DNA of 64,000 nucleotides from Lachnospiraceae bacterium (GCA_017416505.1 JAFQCI010000148.1:62001-126000); one strand, 5' to 3'; counted from the stretch's first letter, positions 28,202-38,321 are shown. Translations and numbers: made by a program. The notes: generated by a model from the sequence alone, not told the origin.

Positions 28202-29254
28202 TTAACTCCTTAAATAATCTTTTAAAAATGCTACCAAATTTTTCATTTCTTCATCCGTACCTATACTGATTCTTAAATAATTATCAATCTTAGGCTGGTT
28301 GAAATACCGAAGAAAAATCCCTTCTTTCTTCGCTGCTTCAAAGATATCCTTCGCCTTCGCCCATTTATGTGTAGCAAACACAAAATTAGACTTGGAATCT
28401 GGGAAGGAAAAGCCCAGTTCCGTTAAATCCTTCTTAAACTGTTCTCTGGTAGAAATAATTTTTTCTACTTTGTCCTTAAAGTATTCCTCATCCTCGATGG
28501 AGGCAATTCCCATACAAATAGAAGGCTGATTCATGGTATAAGAATTATAGGAATGCTTTATTACATTTAAAGCATGAATCAATTCCTTACTTCCCATGGC
28601 ATAACCGATTCGCATTCCTGCCATGGAACGGGATTTAGAAAAGGTACGAACCACCAATAGATTTTCGTATTTTGGTAACAATTCCAATGCGGATTTACCA
28701 CCAAAATCAATATATGCCTCATCGATAATCACGATAACATCCTGATTCGCCTTTACGATACTCTCAATGAAATCCAGATTTTCGCAAACACCTGTAGGTG
28801 CATTGGGATTTGGAAAAATCACGCCTCCATTTTCCACCATGTAATCTTCCTTACGAATACGGAAGTTTTCATCCAATTCCGGCTGCTGATATGGAATCTT
28901 ATAAAGTTCTGCCCATACATCATAGAAAGAATAGGTGATGTCTGGGAATAAAATTGGTTTTTCACTATTGAAGAAGGTCAAAAATGACATTGCCAAAACG
29001 TCATCGGAACCAACTCCTACAAAAACCTGCTCCGGTTCCAACCCATGGTAAGCAGCAATGGCATTCACTAATTTCGATACCTTAGGGTCGGGATAAAGAC
29101 GAAGGTTTTCTATTTTCTCTCTTGTTTCCATAACTTTTGGTGATGGAGGATACGGATTTTCATTGGTGTTTAATTTTATCATTTTTTCTAATTGTGGCTG
29201 TTCCCCTGGTACATACGGAACCACTTTTCGTATATTTTTTTCCCATGCTTTCAT
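28202..29254 (-). CDS. hisC: Histidinol-phosphate aminotransferase
   Basis: The 350-residue class I/II PLP aminotransferase has KLNTNENPYPPSP, FVGVGSDDVLAMSFLTFF, FPNPNAPTGV, VIIDEAYIDFGG and the PLP lysine in RTFSKSRSMAGMRIGY. It converts imidazole acetol phosphate to histidinol phosphate. No other his gene is nearby. Such lone HisC enzymes can also serve aromatic amino-acid synthesis. Confidence 0.9.
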   Translation of the reverse strand: MKAWEKNIRKVVPYVPGEQPQLEKMIKLNTNENPYPPSPKVMETREKIENLRLYPDPKVSKLVNAIAAYHGLEPEQVFVGVGSDDVLAMSFLTFFNSEKPILFPDITYSFYDVWAELYKIPYQQPELDENFRIRKEDYMVENGGVIFPNPNAPTGVCENLDFIESIVKANQDVIVIIDEAYIDFGGKSALELLPKYENLLVVRTFSKSRSMAGMRIGYAMGSKELIHALNVIKHSYNSYTMNQPSICMGIASIEDEEYFKDKVEKIISTREQFKKDLTELGFSFPDSKSNFVFATHKWAKAKDIFEAAKKEGIFLRYFNQPKIDNYLRISIGTDEEMKNLVAFLKDYLRS

Positions 29255-29278
29255 AGAAATTCCTCCCGTTTTTAATAG

Positions 29279-29318
29279 AAAAAGCCATCCAAAGTCAAAA
29301 ACTCAGGCTGGCTTTTTT
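29279..29318 (-). terminator. yebC terminator
   Basis: AAAAAGCCATCC and GGCTGGCTTTTTT pair between yebC and hisC, flanked by A and T runs. Confidence 0.75.
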
Positions 29319-29322
29319 GCCT

Positions 29323-30051
29323 TTATTCGTCCCAGTTATGATATACATTTTGTACATCATCATCCTCATCTAATAAATCAAGGATACGGTTCATCTTCTT
29401 AATGTCGTCTTCTGCGGTAAGTTCTACCCAGTTTTGTGGAATCATGGTAACTTCTGCAGATGCCATAGGAACTTTTGCGGCTTCCAATGCTTCTCTTACT
29501 GCACTAAAATCATCCGGATTGGTTACGATTTCGAAACTATCCTCTTCTTCATTAAAATCTTCTGCTCCGGCATCCAATGCAGTCATCATTAATTCATCTG
29601 CATCGCCTTCATATTCCTCTTTGTCAATAATAATCTGACCTTTTTTATCAAACATAAAAGAAACACATCCAGGAGTACCTACGTTTCCGCCTCCCTTAGT
29701 AAATGCGTTCTTTACATTCGCAGCAGTACGATTCTTATTATCTGTCAAAGCATCAACAATAATAGCGGTACCATTTGGTCCATAGCCTTCATATGTAATG
29801 GTTACATAGTTTACAGAGTTCGCATCTCCGGCAGCCTTTTTAATTCCACGTTCAATGGTGTCATTTGGCATATTATTAGACTTTGCCTTGGCAATAACAT
29901 CACGTAATTTACTGTTATTGGCTGGGTCTGGTCCGCCTTCCTTTACCGCAACTGCGATTTCACGACCAATAATGGTAAAAATCTTTCCCTTGGCAGCATC
30001 ATTTTTTTCTTTTTTGTGTTTAATATTTGCAAATTTTGAATGTCCTGACAT
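29323..30051 (-). CDS. yebC: YebC/PmpR-family protein (TACO1 family)
   Basis: The 242-residue protein begins [21 protein letters not shown] and has [19 protein letters not shown] and [19 protein letters not shown], the full YebC pattern. The family has been described as transcription factors and, more recently, as factors helping ribosomes translate proline stretches. AAAGGAG lies upstream, with a promoter at 30145-30173. Confidence 0.93.
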   Translation of the reverse strand: MSGHSKFANIKHKKEKNDAAKGKIFTIIGREIAVAVKEGGPDPANNSKLRDVIAKAKSNNMPNDTIERGIKKAAGDANSVNYVTITYEGYGPNGTAIIVDALTDNKNRTAANVKNAFTKGGGNVGTPGCVSFMFDKKGQIIIDKEEYEGDADELMMTALDAGAEDFNEEEDSFEIVTNPDDFSAVREALEAAKVPMASAEVTMIPQNWVELTAEDDIKKMNRILDLLDEDDDVQNVYHNWDE

Positions 30052-30144
30052 TGGTAAAAACGCTCCTTTTATCTCTTACTATCAATCTCTTGCATCACGT
30101 TGGAAAGAGGTAACCTCATTCCCTCAGACACCTAATATCAATCC

Positions 30145-30173
30145 ATTTTATCATAAGTAAATAAAATAATCAA
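30145..30173 (-). promoter_or_regulatory. yebC promoter
   Basis: -35 TTGATT (30173-30168), 17-bp spacer, -10 TAAAAT (30150-30145) on the minus strand. The leader is about 90 nt. Confidence 0.65.
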
Positions 30174-30199
30174 TCTTCTTTTGTTTCTTCTTTTTATTA

Positions 30200-30232
30200 G
30201 TTACTGTTCACTCGTGCCTCGTAAACAGTAAC
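30200..30232. repeat. 33-bp intergenic hairpin (copy 4 of 4)
   Basis: GTTACTGTT..AACAGTAAC arms with loop CACTCGTGCCTCGTA, 10 bp from the stop of the CBS-domain gene. It has the fullest 9-bp stem of the four. Confidence 0.85.
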
Positions 30233-30241
30233 GTTACTTAA

Positions 30242-31084
30242 CTATTCCTCTTCTTTTTCTTCTTTTCGTACCTTAGTCTGGGTAATCATATTATCCTGTA
30301 CCTCTACTGTAATAAAACGATATCCTCCATACTTTACTTCCACCTGTTCCTGTGCCTTTGGAAGTCTTCCCATCTCATGAATTAAAAATCCGTTCAAGGT
30401 ATCCACATCCACTTCCGGAAAAGAAATATGTAGTAAATCTTCTATTTCTTCTAATCTGGTCATACCCTTCATCAGGTAGGAATCTTCCTTTTCCAGATAG
30501 AATATATTCTTTTCTTCTTCGTCATACTCGTCCAGAATATTACCTACTACTACTTCTAAGATATCTTCCATGGCAACAATACCATCTGTTTGTCCGTATT
30601 CGTCCAGTACAATCGCCATATGAATCTTTTTGGACTGCATCTGGCTAAACAATTTACTGATACTTTGAGTATTATGAACAAAAAAAGGTGTACGGATGAT
30701 ATTTCTCACCACATTTCCTTCTTTATTCATATATGCTCTCATGGCATCTTTAAAATACAACACACCGATAACATGGTCTAAATCGTTCTCATAAACGGGG
30801 TATCTGGAATAGTTCTCTTCCAGCATAAAACGAATGGCAGCTTCTAATTCCATATCCGCCTCAATGGCAACGATTTTCTTTCGTATTACCATAATATCTT
30901 TCGCTTCTTTGTCACCAAATTCGAAAACATTAGAAATCATTTCCATCTCATCGGCTTCAATCAATCCTTGTTCATGGCCTTCATTTACCATGGAAATGAT
31001 TTCTTCTTCCACCTGTTCTTCATCTATTTCATTGTTAAAAATCGAAAATAACCCTTTTCTCTGCTTGGGCCCACCTTTTGCCAT
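30242..31084 (-). CDS. CBS-domain protein of the CorC/HlyC type
   Basis: The 280-residue soluble protein has EADEMEMISNVFEFGDKEAKDIMV, two CBS motifs (about 65-185: YSRYPVYENDLDHVIGVLY and MAIVLDEYGQTDGIVAMEDI) and a C-terminal CorC_HlyC (transporter-associated) domain with VDTLNGFLIHEMGRLP. It lacks the N-terminal CNNM membrane domain, like E. coli CorC. The family is tied to Mg/Co efflux or, by name only, haemolysin. It starts 22 bp after the stop of the mazF-like gene. Confidence 0.88.
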   Translation of the reverse strand: MAKGGPKQRKGLFSIFNNEIDEEQVEEEIISMVNEGHEQGLIEADEMEMISNVFEFGDKEAKDIMVIRKKIVAIEADMELEAAIRFMLEENYSRYPVYENDLDHVIGVLYFKDAMRAYMNKEGNVVRNIIRTPFFVHNTQSISKLFSQMQSKKIHMAIVLDEYGQTDGIVAMEDILEVVVGNILDEYDEEEKNIFYLEKEDSYLMKGMTRLEEIEDLLHISFPEVDVDTLNGFLIHEMGRLPKAQEQVEVKYGGYRFITVEVQDNMITQTKVRKEEKEEE

Positions 31085-31106
31085 AAATCCTTTTCCCTTT
31101 CTTTTC

Positions 31107-31454
31107 TTATGTAGCCAAATCTAAACTGATTAACAAGGCATGATTTACCTCTTCAATAATTTCATTATCCAAATGGCAAACCTTTTCTTTTAATCGTTTC
31201 TTATCAATGGTTCTAACCTGTTCCAGTAATACTACGGAATTCTTCATAATACTATATTTTGAAGAATCTAATTCCACATGAGTCGGCAATTTCGCCTTAT
31301 TCATCTTGCTGGTAATGGCTGCGCAAATCACGGTTGGACTGTGCTTGTTTCCGGTTTCATTTTGTATAATTAACACCGGCCGGATTCCTCCTTGCTCAGA
31401 GCCAACCACCGGTCTTAAGTCTGCATAATAAATATCTCCACGTTTTACAGTCAT
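31107..31454 (-). CDS. MazF/EndoA-type mRNA endoribonuclease
   Basis: The 115-residue protein starts [33 protein letters not shown] and has [12 protein letters not shown] and [14 protein letters not shown], the standard MazF (PemK-like) fold. It cleaves specific RNA triplet or pentamer sites when free. No MazE-like antitoxin is adjacent: 124 bp upstream lies nnr, whereas in Bacillus ndoAI directly precedes ndoA. Confidence 0.9.
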   Translation of the reverse strand: MTVKRGDIYYADLRPVVGSEQGGIRPVLIIQNETGNKHSPTVICAAITSKMNKAKLPTHVELDSSKYSIMKNSVVLLEQVRTIDKKRLKEKVCHLDNEIIEEVNHALLISLDLAT

Positions 31455-31578
31455 ATAATCTCACTCCATCCTATAATTTTGGTTTTACTTTTTTCCATAA
31501 TGATTCACCATAAGTTCTGAATAACTTCGGCTTATCTTTAGTATTGCCAAACTAATTTGGATGTATACGAGTAAAATT

Positions 31579-33078
31579 TTAAAATTTTGTCATTACCTTC
31601 GGAATGTATTGTATCAAATCTCTTGCAATTAGTCCATAGAAACCTACATTTTTTCCAGCTTCATCTCCTGCCAGGCCATGAAGATAGACTCCCAGTCCTG
31701 CCGCTTCTTTTATCTCCATTCCTTGAGCCAGTAATCCTCCTAAAATTCCGGTTAATACATCTCCGGAACCTCCGGTTGCCATTCCATGATTCCCTGATAC
31801 ATTAATATATGTTTGATTTTCATAATCTGCCACCACTGTAGAAGCATCTTTACAAATAAAAACGCAGGAATATTTCTTCGCCATCTGCCTTGCCACCGAA
31901 ACTATATCCTCTTTGATTTGTTCTAACTTAAGACCACAAATACGGGAAAGTTCCATTAAATGCGGTGTAAAAATCATAGGTTTCCCATCGGGTATCCACA
32001 TCGGGAATTCACTTAAAATATTAATGGCATCTGCATCTATCACCGTAGGTTTTTTCATGCTGTTCATACACTCATGAACAATTTCATAAGAAATTTTATC
32101 TTTTCCCAGTCCCGGTCCTAACACCACTGCATCTGCCCAGTCATAAAGATTTTTTATCTTCTGCTCTATTACTGTATCTTCCGTTCCCTCATGGTAAGTA
32201 TCCAGCAATGCTTCCGGAAGGTCGCTTTGCAGCATAAACCGGTTATTCTCATGAGTAAATACCTTCACCAATCCTGCCCCTGTCACATAAGCACTATGAG
32301 CGGAAAAGTAGGCGGCACCTGCCATATCTTTACTTCCTGCAATCACAGCCACCTTTCCAAAACTTCCTTTATTCCCATCCGGTTTCCGTTTCGGCAACCT
32401 TTGTAAATCTGATTCTTCGTACATAAACACCTTTTGCTCCAGAAAAGAAGCCGCCTGAGGCGCAAAACCTATCTGAGTCACCACTACTTCGCCACAATAA
32501 AGCCTTCCCGGATAAAGCAACTGACCGATTTTATAATAACCAAAAGTAACTGTTACATCTGCTTTAAAACAGGTTCCAAGAATTTTCCCTGTAGAAGCAT
32601 CAATTCCTGTAGGCATATCAATGGCGATTTTTTCGCCCTGCATATGATTTATTTTATCCAATACAGACTCATGGATTCCTCTTACAGGTCTTGAAAGACC
32701 ATTGCCAAAAATTCCATCTATAATCATATCATAGGATTTCTTCGCATCCAGTTCTTCCTTTATTTCAATGCCCATATTCTTTAAAATATGGCTTTGCAGC
32801 ATAAATTCATTGCTTTCTTTTGTCAGTGCATGAATATAATAAACCTCTACCTGAATTTTTTCCAAATATAACATACGGGCAAGTGCCAGTCCGTCTGCTC
32901 CGTTATTACCACCTTCCACCACAATCAAAACCGACATATCCTTTTTCAGTCTGGTTCTGATTTGCTCCAAAACAGAGAAAGCAGCGCGTTCCATCAATAC
33001 CATGGATGGAATCCCCACTGCTTTTATACTATATTCGTCAATTTGAGCCATTTGTTCTCTATCTACAATACATTTCAT
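31579..33078 (-). CDS. nnr: Bifunctional NAD(P)H-hydrate epimerase / ADP-dependent dehydratase
   Basis: The 499-residue fusion has an N-terminal YjeF_N epimerase domain (GGNNGADGLALARML, PTGIDASTGK) and a C-terminal YjeF_C dehydratase domain (GSKDMAGAAYFSAHSAYVTGAG, VLGPGLGKD, GSGDVLTGILGGLLAQG). It repairs damaged NADH and NADPH hydrates. The start ATG overlaps the acpS stop (ATGA). Confidence 0.94.
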   Translation of the reverse strand: MKCIVDREQMAQIDEYSIKAVGIPSMVLMERAAFSVLEQIRTRLKKDMSVLIVVEGGNNGADGLALARMLYLEKIQVEVYYIHALTKESNEFMLQSHILKNMGIEIKEELDAKKSYDMIIDGIFGNGLSRPVRGIHESVLDKINHMQGEKIAIDMPTGIDASTGKILGTCFKADVTVTFGYYKIGQLLYPGRLYCGEVVVTQIGFAPQAASFLEQKVFMYEESDLQRLPKRKPDGNKGSFGKVAVIAGSKDMAGAAYFSAHSAYVTGAGLVKVFTHENNRFMLQSDLPEALLDTYHEGTEDTVIEQKIKNLYDWADAVVLGPGLGKDKISYEIVHECMNSMKKPTVIDADAINILSEFPMWIPDGKPMIFTPHLMELSRICGLKLEQIKEDIVSVARQMAKKYSCVFICKDASTVVADYENQTYINVSGNHGMATGGSGDVLTGILGGLLAQGMEIKEAAGLGVYLHGLAGDEAGKNVGFYGLIARDLIQYIPKVMTKF

Positions 33079-33440
33079 GTTAAACTTTCTCCTATTGCAT
33101 AAGCAATGGCAAATTCTTTGGTATTACTAATGGATACCACAATATTTGCCACATCCAGACTCTGAGCCATCTCTTTTGCTCCTTGGTACAGATTTACGAA
33201 AGGCTTTCCTTTTTCATCCCTTAATACTTCGATATCAATAGGGGAAAATCCAGAAAATCCGGTACCAAACACTTTCGCTACTGCCTCTTTTACCGCAAAG
33301 TTTCCTGCGGCTTTTGAAAAAGACTCTCCGATACATTCCTGTTCCAAAACAGTAAAATATTTTTTTCGAAAAGCGGGATTCTCATAAGCGCTTTTCACAC
33401 GGCTGATTTCAATCATATCTGTTCCCACACCTACAATCAT
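33075..33440 (-). CDS. acpS: Holo-[acyl-carrier-protein] synthase
   Basis: The 121-residue protein starts MIVGVGTDMIEISRVKSAYE with the Asp metal ligand in GTDMIEI, and FAVKEAVAKVFGTGF carries the other conserved acidic residue. It attaches phosphopantetheine to acyl carrier protein. Start at 33440 because GGAGG lies 5 nt upstream and length then matches the family; the frame extends upstream without a site. Stop overlaps nnr. Confidence 0.94.
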   Translation of the reverse strand: MIVGVGTDMIEISRVKSAYENPAFRKKYFTVLEQECIGESFSKAAGNFAVKEAVAKVFGTGFSGFSPIDIEVLRDEKGKPFVNLYQGAKEMAQSLDVANIVVSISNTKEFAIAYAIGESLT

Positions 33441-33513
33441 CCTGTCCTCCATACCTAATTCCTGCTGATTACAACATACCTTGTAAACCACCAGAATTGA
33501 TTCATTTACTTTT

Positions 33514-34104
33514 CTATTTTCTATCTTTATCAAAGCGGTTCATGGCCTCCGGCCCTACCAAATCATGCAGATAAGAATATATTTTTTGTGTATCTTCTTC
33601 CAGTACCAACTGTTTTACTTTTTTCTCCTTTACCTGCTCCTTTACATCATCCATCCATACCTTAATTCTGTCGATTTGCTCCCGGTTTTCCAGCATTCTT
33701 TCATAACATTCCATCATAGAATATGCCATCAGTTCCTCATTGGCTTCCCGCAGTTCATAAGGTATCTTCGCTAATTCGTCCTCATTGGCAATAATCTTCT
33801 CATTCAACTCTTCCATAAGCTTCTTGCCCTTTTTTATTACCGGGCTTTCCGCATCATCCATATTCTTGACAATGTCACTCATTAGTTTTTTCTTGGCACG
33901 TTTCAAATCCTTATTCTCATTTACCAGTTTGCCCTGCTTCTTTACCAAGGCTTTTACATTCGCTTCCAGGGATTTGATTTTGGACGTTTTATATTTCTCT
34001 GGGAAAAGTTCATGCCACCGTTTATCTACTGTAACTAAAGGAACACTGGTATCGGCAAACAATTCTCGTATTTCTTCATAAGAAAATGTTTTCTTCTTCG
34101 CCAC
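33514..34104 (-). CDS. Coiled-coil hypothetical protein downstream of rex
   Basis: About 196 residues starting M-AKKKTFSYEEIRELFAD; residues about 45-175 are charged heptad-like helix (EANVKALVKKQGKLVNENK, MEELNEKIIANEDELAKI). No enzyme motif was recognised. The GTG at 34104 is favoured because AAGGAG lies 8 nt upstream, at the end of rex; the frame opens with another GTG at 34113 that overlaps the rex stop. Probably in the rex-acpS-nnr operon. Confidence 0.7.
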   Translation of the reverse strand: MAKKKTFSYEEIRELFADTSVPLVTVDKRWHELFPEKYKTSKIKSLEANVKALVKKQGKLVNENKDLKRAKKKLMSDIVKNMDDAESPVIKKGKKLMEELNEKIIANEDELAKIPYELREANEELMAYSMMECYERMLENREQIDRIKVWMDDVKEQVKEKKVKQLVLEEDTQKIYSYLHDLVGPEAMNRFDKDRK

Positions 34105-34109
34105 CCATA

Positions 34110-34748
34110 TCACTCCTTATTTCTTCGTTTATTCGCATTGTAAGATAAACGCATCAAACTTTCTGCAAGATGAACGTTTTCCACTACTACTTCTTCTTTT
34201 GAAAGCTGCAAATCTATAGAAGCAAAGTTCCAGAAAGCTTTGATTCCATAGCTTACTAAAGTTTTGGCAATTCCCTTGGCTGCTGTCTTTGGAACCGTCA
34301 ACGCTGCCATATTTACTCCGTTTTCTTCAACTACTTCCTGCATTTTATCCGTATGTTCTACTACCAGACCGCCGATTTCTTTTCCAATTACCTCTTCATT
34401 AATATCAAAAATTCCTATAATCCGAAAGCCTTTTTTGGAAAAGTCATAGTTTGCAAGTGCCTGACCTAAATTACCAGCACCTACAATAATTAATTTATTT
34501 TCCTGGTCTAATCCAAGAATCTTAGCAATCTCTGTATGTAGATATTCTACATTATACCCATATCCCTGCTGTCCAAATCCTCCAAAATTATTTAAATCCT
34601 GTCTTATCTGGGAAGCCGTTACATTCATTTTTCTGCTCAGTTCCTGTGAGGAAATTCGGTCTACATTATTTCGAAGCAGTTCGCCTAGATATCGGTAATA
34701 TCTAGGCAAACGCTTGATGACTGCAGACGAAATCTCTTTCTCGCTCAT
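34110..34748 (-). CDS. rex: Redox-sensing transcriptional repressor Rex
   Basis: About 212 residues: N-terminal winged helix with VIKRLPRYYRYLGELL and MNVTASQIRQDLNNFGGFGQQGYGY, then a Rossmann domain with IIVGAGNLGQALANY. Rex senses the NADH/NAD+ ratio and represses fermentation and respiration genes when NADH is low. The ATG at 34748 with AAGGCGG upstream is preferred to the in-frame GTG at 34757. Confidence 0.95.
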   Translation of the reverse strand: MSEKEISSAVIKRLPRYYRYLGELLRNNVDRISSQELSRKMNVTASQIRQDLNNFGGFGQQGYGYNVEYLHTEIAKILGLDQENKLIIVGAGNLGQALANYDFSKKGFRIIGIFDINEEVIGKEIGGLVVEHTDKMQEVVEENGVNMAALTVPKTAAKGIAKTLVSYGIKAFWNFASIDLQLSKEEVVVENVHLAESLMRLSYNANKRRNKE

Positions 34749-34799
34749 TATCTGCACCGCCTTAATCTACAAATCTTTTGTTCCTTCCATCACCTCAGC

Positions 34800-37025
34800 T
34801 TATTCTTCCTTTTTGGTTTTCTTTGTCGCTGGAGGTACCATCTTAAATATCTGTACACCAAATGGTGCAACATTAATTCGGATGGAATTTTCTCTTCCGT
34901 CACATTCTTCTTTCTTGGTCTGCTTTAATGTGGTATTCAAGCAATCCGAACCGCCAAATTCCATAGCATCGCTGTTAAAGATTTCTTTGTATTTTCCTCG
35001 GTAAGGTACTCCGATTTTATGGTTTTCATAGCTTACCGGTGTAAAGTTACAAACCACCACTAAAGTATCTTTTTCATCATTACCCATTCTTTGGAAGATA
35101 ACGATACTTTCATTGGCTGAAATACAATTAATCCATTGGAATCCTTCTGGTGAGTGGTCCAGTTCGTAAAGTGCCGGTTCCTGACGATATAACGTATTTA
35201 GTGCTTTTACATATTGTTTCATCTGCACATGGGAATCAAATTCCAATAAATTCCATTCAATGCTGGTACTTTCGTTCCATTCATCAAACTGTGCGATATC
35301 CTGACCCATAAATAACAATTTCTTTCCAGGGTGAGTCATCATAAATCCATAGAAAGCTCTTAAATTCGCAAACTTCTCATAATAGCCCCCTGGCATTTTA
35401 TTTACCATAGAGCCTTTTCCATGTACTACCTCATCATGGGAAAGAACTAGTACAAAGTCTTCACTATACGCATATACCATACTAAAGGTCAATTCTCCAT
35501 GATGATACTTACGGAACAATGGGTCTTGTCGCATATAATTAATGAAATCATTCATCCATCCCATGTTCCATTTATAGCTGAATCCAATACCTCCCTTATC
35601 CAAATCGTGGGTAAGCATCGGCCATGCGGTAGACTCTTCTGCAATCATCATTACATCTTCGAATCTTTCCTTCATGACAGAATTTAAATGTTTTAAAAAT
35701 TCGATGGCTTCTAAATTGTCATGGTCGCCATACATATTTGGTATCCATTGCCCTTCTTCTCTTCCATAGTCCAGATATAACATAGAAGCAACCGCATCGA
35801 TACGAATTCCATCAATGTGGTATTTCTCTGCCCAGAACAAGGCATTGGCAATCAAAAAGTTCTTTACTTCATTTCTTCCATAATTAAAGATATAGGTTCC
35901 CCAGTGTGGATGTTCGCCCTGTCTTGGGTCCTGATGCTCATATAAAGCAGTTCCATCAAATCTTCCTAAAGCATGGGAATCTTTTGGAAAATGTGCCGGT
36001 ACCCAGTCTAAAATCACACCGATATCATTTTTATGGAGGTATTCAATCAGATACATAAAGTCCTTTGGCTCTCCATAACGGGAGGTAGGTGCATAGTATC
36101 CTGTTACCTGATATCCCCAGGAAGGGTCAAAAGGATGTTCCATAACAGGCATAAATTCTACATGAGTATATCCCATTTCCTGAATGTATTCCACCAATAA
36201 AGGAGCAATCTCCTTATAATTATAAAACTCTCTTCCATCCTTTGGTCTTTTCCAAGAGCCTAAATGCATTTCATAAATAAACATAGGTTTATTCTTAGCC
36301 TGCACTTCTTTTCGTTTCTGCATCCACTCCTGGTCTTCCCAGTCATAATATAAATTAGCAACTCTGGAAGCAGTATTCGGTCTTACTTCTGCCTGGTTTG
36401 CATAAGGGTCTGCCTTAATTAAAATGTTACCTTCTCTGGTCTTTATTTCGAATTTATAAATATCTCCAATCTTAACTCCCGGAATAAAAATTTCATATAC
36501 ACCGGAATAGTCCAGCCTTCTCATTGGATGTCTTCTTCCATCCCAATTATTAAAATCACCGACTACACTGACTCTTTGTGCATTTGGTGCCCAGACAGCA
36601 AATACAACGCCTTCTGTTTGTCCAATGATTCTATGATGTGCACCAAGGCATTCATACACTTCGTAATGAATCCCTGAATTAAAACGATTTACATCCATAG
36701 AATCCATAATTGGCTCAAAAGCATATGGGTCCAGGTATTCATAAGTACTCTGGTCTTCGAAAAATGCTCTTAAACGGTATGCCGCCCATTTCTTTTCTTT
36801 GATAATACCGCTAAAGAATCCTTTTACCTTTGTTGTACATAATCCAAATACTCTGCCATTAATGTCATCTACGATTTCCATTCCTACTGCATCTGGAAAA
36901 TACACATTATACAAAATTCCTTCTTTTACCTCGTGTGGTCCCAAAATATGATGAGGATTGTCGTGTTTTGTTTCGACTAAGGCTTCTACCTCGCTCCAAT
37001 TGATATAGTCTGTCATCTTGCCCAT
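34800..37025 (-). CDS. glgB: 1,4-alpha-glucan branching enzyme
   Basis: About 741 residues: N-terminal CBM48 domains, then a GH13 barrel with FMPVMEHPFDPSWGYQVTGY, the nucleophile region IRIDAVASMLYLDY, the acid/base MMIAEESTAWP, and LSHDEVVHGKGSM, ending in an all-beta domain with a Lys-rich tail. It makes alpha-1,6 branches in glycogen. No other glg gene adjoins. The ATG at 37025 follows GAGAGGAG; a frame start at 37046 has none. Confidence 0.95.
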   Translation of the reverse strand: MGKMTDYINWSEVEALVETKHDNPHHILGPHEVKEGILYNVYFPDAVGMEIVDDINGRVFGLCTTKVKGFFSGIIKEKKWAAYRLRAFFEDQSTYEYLDPYAFEPIMDSMDVNRFNSGIHYEVYECLGAHHRIIGQTEGVVFAVWAPNAQRVSVVGDFNNWDGRRHPMRRLDYSGVYEIFIPGVKIGDIYKFEIKTREGNILIKADPYANQAEVRPNTASRVANLYYDWEDQEWMQKRKEVQAKNKPMFIYEMHLGSWKRPKDGREFYNYKEIAPLLVEYIQEMGYTHVEFMPVMEHPFDPSWGYQVTGYYAPTSRYGEPKDFMYLIEYLHKNDIGVILDWVPAHFPKDSHALGRFDGTALYEHQDPRQGEHPHWGTYIFNYGRNEVKNFLIANALFWAEKYHIDGIRIDAVASMLYLDYGREEGQWIPNMYGDHDNLEAIEFLKHLNSVMKERFEDVMMIAEESTAWPMLTHDLDKGGIGFSYKWNMGWMNDFINYMRQDPLFRKYHHGELTFSMVYAYSEDFVLVLSHDEVVHGKGSMVNKMPGGYYEKFANLRAFYGFMMTHPGKKLLFMGQDIAQFDEWNESTSIEWNLLEFDSHVQMKQYVKALNTLYRQEPALYELDHSPEGFQWINCISANESIVIFQRMGNDEKDTLVVVCNFTPVSYENHKIGVPYRGKYKEIFNSDAMEFGGSDCLNTTLKQTKKEECDGRENSIRINVAPFGVQIFKMVPPATKKTKKEE

Positions 37026-37146
37026 AATTTTATCTCCTCTCTTCATACGAACTAATTATTTATATTTTACACCAAAACAGACAAAAAAACAACGCAATTA
37101 TCTACTACTTCTAAAATTGATTTTAGTAAAAATAGGTTTTTAAGCA

Positions 37147-37167
37147 AATAAAAAGAACCTTTTTATT
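37147..37167 (-). terminator. AT-rich hairpin at the end of the 37163 gene
   Basis: AATAAAAAG and CTTTTTATT form a perfect 9-bp stem with a 3-base loop overlapping the stop codon of the minus-strand gene. Confidence 0.45.
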
Positions 37168-38086
37168 CCCTTTCATCTATCATTTTTATTTCAATCCCAT
37201 GTAACTGAAAGCCTTCCAATATCATATCTCCTGCAATATCTCCACTTAAAATTTCAAATATTTCCTGTTTTGTGTAAATTCGAATATAAAAAAGCATTGT
37301 ATCCATATCTTCTTTTTCCCCAGTTGGAGTTTTTTTATTTCGTAATCGTTTTTCAGCACAAATAATCTGATTATTCAAAAGAACAAAACTCTGCTTTTTA
37401 TCTCCATAATTAATGTAAACCGTATATTTCCATCCTATATTAAGCACACCTGACCTAACGGAATATATTTCACCATTTTTATAATCCTGGTTTAACTCCT
37501 CCATATCATAGCCATTTCGTATTATATATTTTTTTAATTTTTTTACATGACCTCCAAAGAGCAGATAAGCAATCTGCAAAACATAATAAATCCCAACGAA
37601 TGCCCCAACACCATAAAGAAACAAGCGGCTTTCCGGACCATAATCATAGTTTTCAAAACACACTTCCCACAAAATCAAAAGAAGTAGAAGAAAAAGAAGC
37701 GAAACGGGAATGGTTTTAAGAACAGAGTATCTATAAACCGTATGAAACATATCATCATTTTTTCTTCGCAATTTTTGTCGTTCTTTACAATATGCTTCTC
37801 TCATCTTGTGTCGAAGTTCATTATCAATCGTATATTTTTCCACCTCAGTTTTTTTCTCAAATTTCGCTCCATAAATCAATACTATGCCACCTAAAACAAA
37901 AAAAAGTATCACGACAGCTGAAGTGATATGTTCCAAAACAGAAAACTCTTTCCAAAAATAGATTTCACCCACAGTAAGCAACGTCGCCATAACCAAACAA
38001 GCAATCGCAACAAGCATATAATCCTCTTGTTTCTTTTTCTTCTCCTGCATATGATACATTTCCTTCGTATCTTTCTCATCTTTCAT
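37163..38086 (-). CDS. Membrane protein, unknown function
   Basis: The 307-residue protein has a charged N-terminus (KDEKDTKEMYHMQEKKKKQ), a pair of membrane helices (about 26-70), a charged segment, another pair (about 125-170), and a soluble C-terminal part with VLNIGWKYTVYINYGDKKQSF. The paired-hairpin layout recalls PH-like or YcxB-type membrane proteins, but it was not recognised with confidence. It stands alone between asd and glgB. Confidence 0.6.
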   Translation of the reverse strand: MKDEKDTKEMYHMQEKKKKQEDYMLVAIACLVMATLLTVGEIYFWKEFSVLEHITSAVVILFFVLGGIVLIYGAKFEKKTEVEKYTIDNELRHKMREAYCKERQKLRRKNDDMFHTVYRYSVLKTIPVSLLFLLLLLILWEVCFENYDYGPESRLFLYGVGAFVGIYYVLQIAYLLFGGHVKKLKKYIIRNGYDMEELNQDYKNGEIYSVRSGVLNIGWKYTVYINYGDKKQSFVLLNNQIICAEKRLRNKKTPTGEKEDMDTMLFYIRIYTKQEIFEILSGDIAGDMILEGFQLHGIEIKMIDERE

Positions 38087-38154
38087 TTTTTAATGCTTCT
38101 CTCCTTCCCTTTTCATCACCAGTGCTTCAAAATTAATAAAATTCCCGATAAATC

Positions 38155-38223
38155 AAAAAAAAGAACCTTTCAGGTAAAAACCAGAAAATCTTACCTTTTT
38201 CTGCTTTCCCTTTCAGGTTCTTT
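38155..38223 (-). terminator. asd terminator (large nested hairpin)
   Basis: On the minus strand AAAGAACCT pairs with AGGTTCTTT, with an inner stem AGGTAA/TTACCT, followed by a run of eight T. It lies about 100 bp beyond asd, in a 235-bp gap with no gene. Confidence 0.7.
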
Positions 38224-38321
38224 CTTCATTTCATTCATAAGCCTGTGAGTGAAAAACAAATAATCCCACTCGCTGATATCACACATTGCTATATTGCAAT
38301 GCAACTTTCACAATTAAAAAA

